Under the pieces are notes generated by a model. The model did no database searches. It saw only the letters and a list, made by a program, of their open reading frames with translations, and was not told the origin of the DNA. Source: Diphasiastrum complanatum (Eukaryota > Streptophyta > Lycopodiopsida > Lycopodiales > Lycopodiaceae). From it: DNA of 64,000 nucleotides. The stretch covers positions 15,832,858 through 15,896,857 of the forward strand of contig CM055098.1 of NCBI GenBank assembly GCA_029204225.1, read 5' to 3'. Of this stretch, positions 1 to 9,965 are shown in pieces. A program made the translations under genes and the position numbers. Each line of letters opens with the position of its first letter. The stretch's first letter is position 1.

Positions 1-52
1 ATGGTGATTTCTTGGTAACTCACCAATAACCTAGAAATAACTCACCAATAAC

Positions 53-235
53 TGATGAGACTCTGAACTGTCCCAGAACAAATCTCAATCCATGTGACAA
101 ACCCCCATCCAGGTATCTAGGGCGAACATGACAACCCATACAGTTTGTCTCCATAAAGATGGATCTATAGTAAAGGGGTGTCACCCGAAGCTGCCCATCT
201 CAAACCCCATGAATATACGGTCTGTCAACGTAATA
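53..235 (-). mobile_element. LINE fragment, C-terminal RT region
   Basis: This piece is a close relative of 13980-14130 inside LINE-4; the two share long identical stretches. Read on the minus strand, both resemble the stretch of LINE-2 after the polymerase domain, with an LGVKP motif and then a PSYLD..GLSHGLRF motif. The reading frame is broken by stops, so it is a dead fragment. No tail or target duplication is visible. It lies upstream of the first D-LDH exon in the window, probably inside an intron. Confidence 0.75.
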
Positions 236-698
236 TTTGATTGTGCATTGTTCGTGCCTCTTTGTAGGGCATAAGAAACAAATTTTTTTAGCGTGTTTAG
301 TCAATTGTACATTGTTCTTATTTCTTTGCAGCTACAAGTAGTCTTCTTTGAGATTGATTAGAAGAAATGATTGACCGTTCTATTTTGGCATGACTGGAGA
401 TAATAGAGTTTGCTTTTTGGATGTGGATTTGAGTTCTTTTTCATGCAAGGCATACTTGCTTTTTACAGATTTATGACTAGCCGATATGGCTTGAAGTTAA
501 CTATATTTCTTGTATGATATCTAAGCTAGATGGTCAACTTTTTACTGGTAAGCTCAGAAAATTTGAATGCACGTCTTCCAGGACCCATTGTGACAAGTTT
601 TGGAGAAACATGCTACTCTGATTAAAATCAAATAAGGTACATTTGCAGATTATTTTATTTGTGAATTTTTTAAATCTTGTCCACTTTGTATTTCACAG
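236..698. other. Intron sequence, no gene seen
   Basis: AT-rich sequence ending in a polypyrimidine-like stretch and a CACAG acceptor at 694-698. I see no coding match and no repeat. The upstream D-LDH exons must lie outside the window. Confidence 0.5.
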
Positions 699-802
699 GT
701 AGATAGGGTTGTGTTAGACCCGGAGGAAAGATATAATCATGCAAAGTCTTGGAACTCATATTACAAAGTCGATACCACTCCAGATGCTATAGTGTATCCC
801 AA
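699..802 (+). CDS. D-LDH: D-lactate dehydrogenase (cytochrome), exon a
   Basis: D-LDH is a mitochondrial FAD enzyme that oxidises D-lactate (from the methylglyoxal detoxification pathway) and passes electrons to cytochrome c. This exon encodes about 34 residues just before the FAD-binding PCMH domain, including PEERYNHAKSWNS and TPDAIVYP, which resemble the ERY.HGK..NSFH and PDVVVFP region of the plant enzyme. The acceptor is CACAG at 694-698 and the donor is GTAAGC at 803. The exon ends after two bases of a codon, which the next exon completes as Lys. The frame is open. The start codon and transit peptide are outside the window. Assignment rests on recall of the plant protein family. Confidence 0.88.
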
Positions 803-2180
803 GTAAGCATCCTGCCTACTATAGTTGTTCTTTTGAGGTTTTTGGAAGTCCAAGTATGCAGTGGAGCTTGTTCATTTTAAAGTCATACCTTGAATATTGT
901 AACAAGTAGTTGAAGCTAGAAGGGCACTTTCGGTTGTACTCATTATCTTAGGCATAGTGTGGATGCTTCCATATTTTGCCAGTCATTCCAAACACAAAAA
1001 TCACATCAAATATTTGTTACCATCAATGCAAGGTTGTATGACAATGACGGTAATCTCATAGTATATTAATGCACCATGCTGGCTATGACCTTTCAATATG
1101 CTCATGTATGAACTTTGCTCTTTGTGCTTTTGGTTCTGAGGCACCAAGTGTTTGAAGAAACATATTCCCTATGATGGGACACCAAACATCAATAATGGGT
1201 CTATTATAAATCCAGTTGTTATGACAAATTACCTGTATTTGATTGATCAAAACGTGCAAAAGCTCAACTCTAATAAAATTTCCTTGTTCAAAACAAGCGT
1301 ATCCATGACATGCCACAATCTCTACCAGGCGCTCTCCTTGTTTACCAGTACATTGAAAGCTTCCAAGCGTGGAGGATGTAATATCCTCAAACCAATTCTG
1401 TGGCATAATTGTGTTGTTTTCCTTCCTTCAAATTGGCCAATCATATGGACAAGGCTGCCATGGTCAACCTTTGGATGCGTATGTCTGTTAGTTATCTTCT
1501 CCCTTTCTGCATGAACTGGGGCCTCCTTTGCCTCTTTGCACCTCAATAGTGGGCCTAGAGGTCCATAAAACTATGACAGGACAGCCCCCCCCCAACCTAT
1601 TCAATTTGGACTTTTCATCCTCTCTACCTGAGATTGTTTTTGAGGCTAGATACTTGCCTGCCAAATATCCAGGGTTACACAACCTCTATGGATTCATTCT
1701 GGTGCTAGCTGCATTGGTCTTTGTGGCACCACCTGGTTGGTGACTGATTATAATAATCACCATCATGCTTTGTCATGGATTTGGCCAGTTACACCACCCC
1801 AGATGGCCCTTGGTTAGTATAAGCTGTGATGACCAGGTTCAAGTAGGTCATTCATAACCCACCTGTCTGGCTGCTGTAAGGTGTGCTCTTTGGATTTTTA
1901 CTTATGACACATCTACCCCTTGAAGTTGATGTCCAACTTGGAATAATGCTTTTTGGTACTATCAACCCATGGGATTACAAAGAATTGAACCTGGGTGGGC
2001 AAGTCCAACTCAACTACGATACACCAACTAACCTGGAATAATGCATCTTGGTTGGGACCATAGAAACTTGGAATCCAAGTAATAATGTGAAGCAGGAACA
2101 ATTGATAAGGTAGAGTGGAAAGAGTGCATCATCAGTATATCGGTTCATGATAACTTGATATAGAATATTAGTTCTGCCAA
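803..2180. other. Intron 1, first part, no gene seen
   Basis: Short open frames occur on both strands between 1083 and 1743, but none resembles a known protein. A near-duplicate GGAATAATGC motif occurs near 1940 and 2036. No complete mobile element is recognised. Confidence 0.4.
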
Positions 2181-2797
2181 ATCACCGGTTCAAGCTTTGG
2201 TAACTCTTCAAAGATTTGAACCAAAGTTTCGTACAATTTAGATGAATGATAGAGATTCAATGATGAGCTATTTAACAAGGATCAAAGAGATGCATGATCA
2301 ACTTCTCGCAATTGGTGAAAGTGTTAAGGATGTGGATATGGTGAGCATCACACTCGATGAACTTCTTAAAATCTACCAACATTTGGTGACAACCTTGATG
2401 GTGAGAGAAACAACACCTTCATTTGATGAAGTGTCTAGAGTTCTTTTGCAAGGAGAATTACGAAGAGATGGTCCATGTCAAAATGATAAAGATATGGATC
2501 AAGCATTGGGTAGTAAAGACATTCTCTTCAAGAAGAAGGGGACAGAACATTGTGAATATGCCATCTGCAAATCAACAAGAAAAGAAGAATGGAAGTTGTT
2601 TCAATTGTGGAAAACCTGGTCATATGCATTCAAGTGACGTTCAAGCCAGTGAAAAATGCAAATCAAAGTCGAATTGGATGCTATCATCGCCAAATCAGGT
2701 CAAGTTAAAACTAATTCTTGCACTACGCAATATGCTTAAAACATTAGAGGAAGTGGAAGAGGAAATTGCAATATTTTTTTCTACTCAATCCAATTGA
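2181..2797 (+). pseudogene. Copia-type gag remnant
   Basis: The frame starting at 2242 encodes a retrotransposon Copia-type gag (UBN2-like) domain, with MSYLTRIKEMHDQL, then LVTTLMVRET and FDEVSRVLLQGE. A shift near 2500 moves the frame to the one holding the zinc knuckle at about 2600 (CFNCGKPGHMHSSD). The final Cys of the CCHC motif is replaced by Asp. No protease, integrase or RT follows, and no LTR is visible, so this is an isolated, broken gag segment in intron 1 of D-LDH. Confidence 0.75.
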
Positions 2798-3306
2798 CGA
2801 TCTACAACCTGTGTTGAACAAGAAGAAGAAGTAACTAGTGCTTTAGTGAATGATCTACTTATTTTAGAGGATGCAATATTAGATATAACTCCAAAAATCT
2901 GTACAAAATAGTTTGAGAAAGTAGAAATAGATATGAAAAGTTGCATAAACTGTCATGTAGTCAATGAATTGACAACATAAGCAAGCTTTGAAATGCAGCA
3001 CATGTTGGAGATACAACCCCTACCTTTAAGTTGATGCCAATAGTCCAAGGTTGTAGCTCAGTATTGTAGCATAGTCATCCAATGGCTCATTCTCTCATTT
3101 TCAGCTAATGTTTGTTTTATGAGGAAAATGAGTTGATTTTAGAACTTATCAGAGAACTCATTTTCAATTTTAATCAATATTTTGTTCTTCTATTGTGCTA
3201 CACAAAACACGAACTTGAGCACCACTAGTTGTCTCTCATTGACATCTTCTTTTGTAGTGCAGCTAGCTTGTACAAGGACTAAATTTGGTGTGCCTGTGCA
3301 CTTCAG
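2798..3306. other. Intron 1, last part, no gene seen
   Basis: AT-rich sequence with no recognisable coding match. It ends with the acceptor CTTCAG at 3301-3306. Confidence 0.45.
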
Positions 3307-3355
3307 GTCCACTGAAGAAGTTGTTGCCATTGTGAAGATTTGTGAAAGATATAAG
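3307..3355 (+). CDS. D-LDH: D-lactate dehydrogenase, exon b
   Basis: This 49-base exon finishes the split Lys codon and adds STEEVVAIVKICERYK, the start of the PCMH-type FAD-binding domain. The plant family has S.EEV..IVK.C.KYK here. It is bounded by an AG acceptor (3305-3306) and a GT donor (3356-3357) and ends exactly on a codon boundary. A longer unspliced open frame runs through it from 3182, but the residues before 3307 do not fit the family, which places the acceptor at 3306. Confidence 0.9.
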
Positions 3356-3772
3356 GTTTGTTATCATCTTAAATTAATTCCTTTTACTCAAATATTAGGG
3401 ACGTTTTGTCATAATATGATACATTGACACTCGTTTTTGATGAACCATTGAAAAGCTTTTACATGAAATTATTACCAACACATCTTATTCACCCTATGCG
3501 ACATGCAAGCTTCTTGCTGTAACAATCCTTTTAAACATGGAGAACTTGTTCTGCCATGTACATGTAATTGTAAAGTGATATAAGCATTGACTATAGGGCT
3601 TGATCATACTAATAGTCAATCTAGAATAGAACATTTCAATCACTAACATTTTATGTTGGGACCTATAATCCATTGGACATGTGGTGCTTAAATACAAGAA
3701 ATTATTGCTTGTGTTTTCTTCTTCCATTCTCTAATAGTTTGTTGATAATATTCTAGTCTAAGGCATGCAACC
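3356..3772. other. Intron 2, first part, no gene seen
   Basis: AT-rich intron sequence. I recognise no coding or repeat match. It leads into the MITE-like element at 3773. Confidence 0.4.
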
Positions 3773-3912
3773 ATATCCAATTATAATTTCCATGAACCAC
3801 GGTTCGAACCTCAAACTGCGGTTCGAATTGAACGAATTGTTCGGAGCTGATTCAAACCGAAATCCGGTTCGAACTTGGAAAAAAAAAAGAAAGCCCGATT
3901 CTTTGTTGATTA

Positions 3913-4456
3913 TTGGCATAGAACCCATGGTTCTCAGAACCGTGGGTCTTGGGAACCGTGGGGTGCACCGTACCACGGTTCATGAACCGTGGTACGGTTC
4001 TTGTAATTAATTAATTAATTAATTGATCATTTTTTTTACCGTTTTGATACTGAAATTTGATATGCCTGGAAAGAACGATATGACATAAAAGTGAGGAAAT
4101 AATTGAGCTGACCAGATTTGGACAGACACAGATTTGGACCTGATCCATAATAGATTTGGACAGACAAATAGTCCAAAATAGGACCTGATCCACACAGACA
4201 CAGATTTGGACCTGATCCATAACAGATTTGGACAGACACAGACACAGATTTCTGGTTTTATTGGCATTTTTTTGGCCTTTTTTGAGAATTTTTTTGGGCT
4301 GTTTTTGGTGGGAAACTGAAAAAAAATAATAAATAAATAAATTAATTAATTAATTGGACGGTTCACCACGGTTCTGGCCAAAATTTTTAGTGAACCGTAC
4401 GGTTCACTGTATGGTTCTCAGAACTGTGGTGAACCGTGGACGGTTCATTAATTCTA
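3913..4456. mobile_element. Palindrome-rich element B nested in element A
   Basis: This block is absent from the related copy at 16801-17016, whose sequence runs straight through the site TGATTA (16904-16909). Here TGATTA occurs on both sides (3907-3912 and 4457-4462), as expected for a 6-bp target duplication. The block begins with GGCATAGAACC and ends with the inverse TTCTATGA. It is packed with interlocking GAACCGTGG and its complement, including a near-perfect palindrome around 3970-3995. It has no protein coding. Confidence 0.6.
4113..4252. repeat. Short tandem repeat inside element B
   Basis: The phrase CAGATTTGGAC, with CAGACACAGA and GACCTGATCCA, recurs several times. Small overlapping minus-strand open frames arise only from this repetition. 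Confidence 0.6.
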
Positions 4457-4784
4457 TGATTACTGCTTTTGATATTTTGTAGTGATATGAATTTTGAGTA
4501 TTGTGATTTTTGTTTGAACTTTTATCACTTTTGGTCTGCTAATGAAGTTGGACTTTCTCAAAATATGTCATTCATGTTTGTTCAATTGCATAAGTTTTTG
4601 TTCGCAACTCAAAACATTCAAAAACCGTTTTTATAACAATAGGGCTTAAGAAAAACCAAAAAAGAGAAAAATAAGAAAAAAAACGGTTTGAACTTAGCTT
4701 GGCCTGTTCGAACTGGTTTGAACATGACAAATTGGCCCGATTTGAACCGGCCGATTCAAATCAGCCGGAAACACTATATCCAAT

Positions 4785-5339
4785 GTGATTGATTTAAGAT
4801 TGAACATTTAGGGATTCATTGGTTTGCAATGTCTTAGATACTTTGATGGAAGTAGGTATTCTTGTATTGTTGCATGTAGGTTTGTGTTGTCTATGTACAT
4901 CTCAATTTTCCACTTCATACTCATAACCGTATCAAGATGGACAATGAGAGACTAAGCATGATAGCAACAATATCATAAACAAAGACAATCCATAAGATGG
5001 TTGGAGTTTGGAATCTGGATGTGATTAACATGCTAGGACTTGTAAGGGGTAGAAACGTTGATAGTGTCAAACCTATGATTGAGATGATTACAACCACCTT
5101 GATGGAAGAAATATCCTAAAGATAGCAAAATCCCTAAATATTAGAGTAAGCGAAATGCCAAAGACCCAACATGAATGTCACAAGCTTCTCTCTCCAAGCT
5201 CATGAAAAAGTTGGTTGGTGTGAAGAATGATCCTCCAAACCGTAGGCACACTCTCTGTGAGTCCACCTCCACTATGGGGGTGACAAGTATACTTGCCACA
5301 ATCCGGCCAACAAGCTAAGCCATTGTTAATGGCTAACTC
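4785..5339. other. Intron 2 segment, no gene seen
   Basis: No recognisable coding sequence or repeat; it separates element A from the truncated LINE-1. Confidence 0.4.
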
Positions 5340-6273
5340 ATAGGCTTCACCTAGCTGCAACAAGTACTCGTATGAGGTACTAGGTCCCGAGCTGTCAGCA
5401 GGTATTCTAGTAACTCCCAAATCATCACTGTCAAGATCATGAACATGCAACTGGTCGGTAGCATGATGGAAATCTGATTGTCATGAGGTTGTCCTGGTAT
5501 TAAAATCCTTAGCGAGAAAAATATGTCCTCACTCTGCAAATTTGACATTATCCAAGGAGAGATCGGTATAAGGTGAGGCAATACCCTCAAGAACAGGACT
5601 CTGAGGAAATTACCATGCAACAACAAAGAGATCCTTGTCTAAACCAATATTCATCAAGGCGGATCCAAATATTGCATGCATGCTTGCCATGCCTGATAAA
5701 CTCAATGATCGAATGAAGTCTCTTTGTATAAACGAGCCACCAGAACCACGTCCACTCGTTGATCTAGTCTATGGCCTATATATTGAATCCCATCTATACC
5801 CTTGGAAAGTAGGTAGTTCTCCCTTTTGACTCCCATGAGTCTCAATGAAAAGTAATAGATTATGTCCAACTCCCTAGCATTGGCAACTCTAGGGAGTGCG
5901 ATCAATATAGTGCATCCATCATGATAAATCAGTTGTCGGCCAGAATCACGAGCATTCTGGGAAGGTCTTATGCTTTTCCTCAGCCTGAGTGTATGTAAGG
6001 TCATCGTCCGTATAGATGGTGCCGAGTCAAATATGTACTTCCAATAAGACCAAATAGTATTTCCAAGTGTGATGATAACTAGACGGAACAATGCCGTCAA
6101 CCAGATAAAAAACTGAAAACAAAAAACTAGAACTAGGCAAATAGTTGGTCTTATGAAGTGCTGTAGGGTGGTGCAGGGGGAGCTAGTTCTTGCCCTCTTT
6201 TTCGGCCATGGAGGAGAGAGGGGATGGGCCAATGATCGTGGAGTGCAGGTAGTTGCTAGGGCGACATGGAATT
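5340..6273 (-). mobile_element. LINE-1, fragment (ORF1 end and endonuclease)
   Basis: Read on the minus strand from 6273 downwards, this contains the last part of ORF1 (about 5900-6030, with a RQLIYHDG motif that matches RRVIYRDG in LINE-2), then a frameshifted endonuclease. The endonuclease shows FSLRLMGVKRE for the METHES region, and LDSDDLGVTRIPADSSGP matching LDSDMLGVTRTSADSFGP of LINE-2. The frame is broken several times. The fragment stops inside the endonuclease near 5340, so the RT, 3' region and tail are missing. Its 5' end abuts the CT tail of LINE-2. Confidence 0.78.
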
Positions 6274-6310
6274 GGAGAGAGAGAGAGAGAGAAAGAAAGA
6301 AAGAAAGAAA
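6274..6310 (-). repeat. LINE-2 3' tail, (CT)n/(CTTT)n
   Basis: On the + strand this reads as (GA)n followed by (GAAA)n directly before GCTTTATTAATGTC. It takes the place of a poly(A) tail and forms the junction with LINE-1. Confidence 0.85.
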
Positions 6311-6321
6311 GCTTTATTAAT

Positions 6322-6351
6322 GTCTTTTCCATGCCAAAAGGCATATAAGAC
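6322..6351 (-). other. LINE-2 conserved 3' hairpin
   Basis: On the minus strand an outer stem GTCTT/AAGAC encloses an inner stem ATGCC-TTTT-GGCAT. It lies directly before ATTAATAAAG and the tail. The same architecture with different stem bases occurs in LINE-3 to LINE-8, suggesting a recognition site for the element's own reverse transcriptase. Confidence 0.75.
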
Positions 6352-6365
6352 TAATGAAGTACATG

Positions 6366-8546
6366 TCATGTATGTGGTAACCATGGGAGCGTATAAAAAA
6401 CGTCTCCAAACTGTAATAAAGAAAAACATCTGGTGCAACCTAAAATAGACACGTATGCGAGAATGTGCATAATAATAATCATATGTGTCTCGGGTAAGAT
6501 GTCAAGGCTATGCTGCATCTGCTGTGCTGCTGCTGTAAAAAGATGTAATGCGAGCCACAGTATGGAAAGCACTGGAGTCTGCCGGCGGCGTCTGTGAGTA
6601 TGAGCACGTGTATGTGTGATAGTAGTAGTAGTACGCCCCTGCGTAGAATGTCTAGTAATCCTGGTGGTATCCTGATGGTGAGAGGTACACTGTCTCTGAT
6701 CTCTATGAGCATGAGAGCGGCCAACATCCTCGTCGTCATCCTCATCATAATCCTCATCCTCAGGTACTAAATCATGCGATCTCCGTCTAGTAAAGAACGA
6801 AGTAATCAATGGCTGTGAGGTAAAATGCTGGGGTGTCTCGTATAGATCTCTCCGTAGTCTGGACATCTCGTGTACCATGAGAGCGACACACCGTGGGTCC
6901 TCATAAGCTATGAGAGATCGTAGAGTGGTAGGCATCTCTCGGAACAGGCAGTGATATCGTCCTCTAATCTCATAATATACAGGGCACCGAAATATAAAGT
7001 GCTCCTCAGACTCCACCTCACCTAGGGAGCAGAACTGGCAAATCCGCTCCTCTCTGGGAATACCGTGGAACCTCCCAGTCTCAATAGCTAGCTGATGAGA
7101 GGACACCATGAGTTGCTTCAATGTGAATCTGAGGCAATGTGACAATCCCGAGTCCAAGTAGCATGGCATGACCGGGGTCCCTGATGCATCTAGCTTCAAG
7201 AAATGAGTCTGATAGAAAGCTGGCTTAACCCCTAACTGGTTACGCCAAGTCCGCTCTAGATATGTGCGATAAAGGAAGCGTCTGATATACTGATGTGTGC
7301 CGGAGGGGAGCTCTGTGATGGAGATGCCAAATGATACAGGTAGGAGGTGAGAGGCTTGAGAGAACCATGATAGCCTGTAGCCCTGATCATGAAGACGCTG
7401 TGAGGAGGATAGTGCAACCTGTATGTATCGCCTGTCTATCTCTGGTAGCGCCTGTATCCTCTGTATATAGGTGATAAGCTGAAGAACTGCCTCGATCTGT
7501 ATAGGTGGAACTGCAAACTTGGCTAGAAGAATCTCATGGGGAACAGAAGGCTTCGCTCGAATCAACCGAGCTAGCATGGTGGTCTGTAATCGTGAGAGAC
7601 TGGCCCAGTGTGAAGAAGGAAGACCTACATACCATGTCTCTGCCGCATAAAAAGCCGTGGGGGTAACAATGGTATCGAAGAGGTGACACTTACTGCGAGC
7701 ATCCTGGATGGACTTGCGGAAACAAAATCGCTCTAGCTGAACAAGGGAGGCATGTCCTTTCCCTAGTCGAGTGGTAGCGGCCTGTCTCATGCTAAAAGTA
7801 GGACCTGAGAAAAGGACCCCCAAGTATGTGTAGGAAGGGACCACCTCTAGAATCTGTCCCCCCAAAGTAAGCTCCTGTCGCTGCATGAATGCCCTCGAAG
7901 TGTTGAAGACCATAACCTTGGTCTTCCCAATGTTCACCCCTAGGCCCCATCTGGTGCAAAACTCATGCAAGCAATCCAACTGTCGCTGTAGGCCCTCTCT
8001 GGTCGGTGAGACCAACACCACATCATCAGCATAAAGGAGGATAGCAATCAAGATGTCACCAAGCCTGCAGCCAGTACCGCCACCTTGTGTAATGACTCTC
8101 TCCAACTCATCAATATACATGCCAAAGAGGACTGGTGAGAGGGAACAAGCCTGCTTCACCCCAATAGTGCTCCAGATGTGCTCAGATATGCCACTGCTAT
8201 GTCGGAAACAACCAAGGACACGCTCATAAAGTGCCATCACAGCAAGAACAATGTCGGTGGAGAAGCCGAGGTCGATGAGCAATGAACGAGGAACAGAATC
8301 AAAGGCTTTCCTGAAGTCCACAAAACAACAGTAAACGCTCTCTCTCCTGTGCTTAGCCTCCTCAATCAAGGCTCGCAATGTGAAGATGTGATATGCCGTG
8401 GAATAATGTGCTCTGAAACCAGGTTGACCCATGGCATGTAGTCTCCTAGTCTCCGCCTCTGACCTCACAACAGACTGCAGTATAGTACCATATAATTTAG
8501 CCAGGACATGTCCGATCATGATGGTGCAGTAGTTACTCGGAATCAT
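6366..8546 (-). CDS. LINE-2 reverse transcriptase (ORF2, RT part)
   Basis: An open frame of 726 residues covers the polymerase and C-terminal region. Visible RT motifs in order are VDFRKAFDSVPR, GVKQACSLSPVLFGMYIDE and LLYADDVVLVS, the last with the catalytic YADD box. Downstream is a Cys/His knuckle, CQFC...EEHFIFRCPVYYE, common at the C-terminus of LINE ORF2 proteins. The enzyme copies the element's RNA at a nicked target. The middle G of the usual KQGC box is Ala, which may reduce activity. The first Met is only the first in the open frame; the true ORF2 begins at 9956 and is broken between the two. An acidic DED-rich run and a His/Arg-rich tail precede the 3' UTR, and the last part of the frame probably reads into UTR. 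Confidence 0.88.
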   Translation of the reverse strand: MIPSNYCTIMIGHVLAKLYGTILQSVVRSEAETRRLHAMGQPGFRAHYSTAYHIFTLRALIEEAKHRRESVYCCFVDFRKAFDSVPRSLLIDLGFSTDIVLAVMALYERVLGCFRHSSGISEHIWSTIGVKQACSLSPVLFGMYIDELERVITQGGGTGCRLGDILIAILLYADDVVLVSPTREGLQRQLDCLHEFCTRWGLGVNIGKTKVMVFNTSRAFMQRQELTLGGQILEVVPSYTYLGVLFSGPTFSMRQAATTRLGKGHASLVQLERFCFRKSIQDARSKCHLFDTIVTPTAFYAAETWYVGLPSSHWASLSRLQTTMLARLIRAKPSVPHEILLAKFAVPPIQIEAVLQLITYIQRIQALPEIDRRYIQVALSSSQRLHDQGYRLSWFSQASHLLPVSFGISITELPSGTHQYIRRFLYRTYLERTWRNQLGVKPAFYQTHFLKLDASGTPVMPCYLDSGLSHCLRFTLKQLMVSSHQLAIETGRFHGIPREERICQFCSLGEVESEEHFIFRCPVYYEIRGRYHCLFREMPTTLRSLIAYEDPRCVALMVHEMSRLRRDLYETPQHFTSQPLITSFFTRRRSHDLVPEDEDYDEDDDEDVGRSHAHRDQRQCTSHHQDTTRITRHSTQGRTTTTITHTRAHTHRRRRQTPVLSILWLALHLFTAAAQQMQHSLDILPETHMIIIMHILAYVSILGCTRCFSLLQFGDVFYTLPWLPHT

Positions 8547-9050
8547 GGGGTCACCATTCTTATGGATGGGGTGGATAATGTTAGTGCACCAGGGAGACGG
8601 AAAGCCAGAGACAACTGCAGAGTTAAGAAGGGTGGCTAGTCAGAGGCATGGGAAAGGAGCTCAAATTCAAGGTCTTCGATATCTTTGGCTTTGTGGGACT
8701 TCAGCTTCTTAATGGCCGCAAGTACCATGTCAGATGTGAAAAAGAAGAACGCAAGTGGCCGTGGAGATATGGCGATAGGTGAGTCGGTAGGAACCGTGTA
8801 CAGGCTAGTAGCATAATCAGTCCATATGCGGAGGTCTTCCAAGAGAGGTGGTGGAGAGCAAAGAATGAACTCGCGCCAGAAAGCGCCCGAAGAAGAGCTG
8901 AAAAGAAGGTCAATGAGACGTTTCCCTTCAGAATCATCATGGGAGCGTTTCTTACGGCGGAGAGCACGATGGTAGGAACGTCGGGAAGATCGAAGCAGAT
9001 GTGGGGCATGGATGTGTGAGTGGGTTACTGACTGATGGAGAGAGCGGCAC
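8547..9050 (-). pseudogene. LINE-2 ORF2 linker (endonuclease to RT), frameshifted
   Basis: Continues from the endonuclease through a basic stretch, then SSSGAFWREF, then the RT thumb lead-in with MVLAAIKKLKSHKAKDIEDLEFE, which corresponds to the usual A...K..KA.G.DG region of LINE RTs. Two frame changes and an early stop separate the endonuclease from the RT, so ORF2 of this copy cannot be made as one protein. Confidence 0.7.
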
Positions 9051-9956
9051 TCAGTATCGTACCAAGGAGGGTGTGCGTCGGGTCTTTCTGGGGTGGGGTT
9101 TTGTGGGGAGGGTTAATGATGCGGCCGTGTGGAGAGAGGTGGTGAGGAAAGCCGCCTGGGTGTCGACTGGACTATCATGAGGAAAGGAGTGTAAAAGTGC
9201 AGCTAGGGACTGTCGGTATAGCGGCATGTAAGTAGGATCAAATGTGTACATGGGTGCTCGGGTAAGCGTGGGTAGTGTAGATGGGTGAGTGGGTGGGAGG
9301 TGGCCGATATCGAAGGAGAGAAATGAGTGATCAGTAGGTCCAAAACTATCCGCGGAGGTCCTGGTGACTCCAAGCATATCACTGTCCAAGGCACGAACAC
9401 GTAGCTGATCAGTGGTGTCGAAGAACTCTGTCTGTCGTGAAGATGTCCGGGCATTAAAATCCCCTGTGAGGAGAATATGCCCCCACTCTGAAAATCTGAT
9501 AATATCTGGTGAGAGGTCCTGATGTGGAGATCCAATACCCTCAGCAAAAGACGAGGACTCTGGTGGAAAGTAACATGCTGCAATAAAAAGATCTCTATCC
9601 AAGCCAATATCCCGACCCACGATGCGAGTCCATGTGTAGCGGGCCTGCTCGTCATGTCAGATGAAGTCAATACTCGAGTGAAGAGCCTCCCTGTACAAGC
9701 AGGCGACCCCACCTGAACCACGTCCACTAGCAGATCTAGTCTCTCGTCGGAATATTGAATCCCATCTGTATCCAGGAAAGGAAGGAAGTCCTCGCTCTAG
9801 GCTCTCGTGTGTCTCCATGAAGAATAATATATCCCTGCCTGTAATGAAATCAACAAGGTCGCCTGCCGTAGAAGGTGAGTGTATGCCAGCACAGTTCCAC
9901 ACTCCAATCCGAAGGTGGTGTGGATGGGGCCCTGAGGTGCTCCCACCCCCAGGCAC
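9051..9956 (-). CDS. LINE-2 APE-type endonuclease (ORF2 N-terminus)
   Basis: The ORF2 Met is at 9956, nine bases after the ORF1 stop. Endonuclease/exonuclease/phosphatase family motifs appear in order: GVWNCAGIHS (metal-binding Asn), METHES (catalytic Glu), AACYFPPES, LTGDFNAR (Asp and Asn) and GPTDHSFLSFDI (final Asp-His). This enzyme nicks target DNA to start target-primed reverse transcription. One in-frame TGA interrupts it at 9657-9659, where LINE-7 has Ser; the rest of the domain is open to 9051. Its specificity is unknown, but the copy sits between CT tracts. Confidence 0.85.
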
Positions 9957-9965
9957 CCCAAATCC

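Larger units (their letters stand above)
3773..4784. mobile_element. MITE-like element A with 9-bp target duplication
   Basis: The sequence ATATCCAAT occurs at 3773-3781 and again at 4776-4784, flanking a 994-base element. The ends carry inverted TTTCC motifs (3787 on + and 4765 on the complement), followed by GGTTCGAACC-like runs, giving loose terminal inverted repeats. It has no coding capacity. A 9-bp duplication suggests mobilisation by a Mutator-like transposase, but the termini are too degenerate to be sure. A second, truncated copy lies at 16801-17016. This copy contains an inserted element (3913-4456). Confidence 0.65.

Noticed and set aside
1083-1546. Open frames on both strands (107 and 120 codons)
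   Set aside because: No known family match, and both strands are open over the same bases by chance; no splice or transposon evidence.
3182-3306. Upstream extension of exon b as a longer exon
   Set aside because: The residues before 3307 do not fit D-LDH, and the phase from exon a needs the start at 3307.
4011-4267. Three overlapping minus-strand frames with repeated Cys/Ser phrases
   Set aside because: They arise from the short tandem repeat in element B.
6266-6448. Arg/Glu-repeat protein at the GA tract (also near 14628 and 16988)
   Set aside because: Simple translation of (GA)n.
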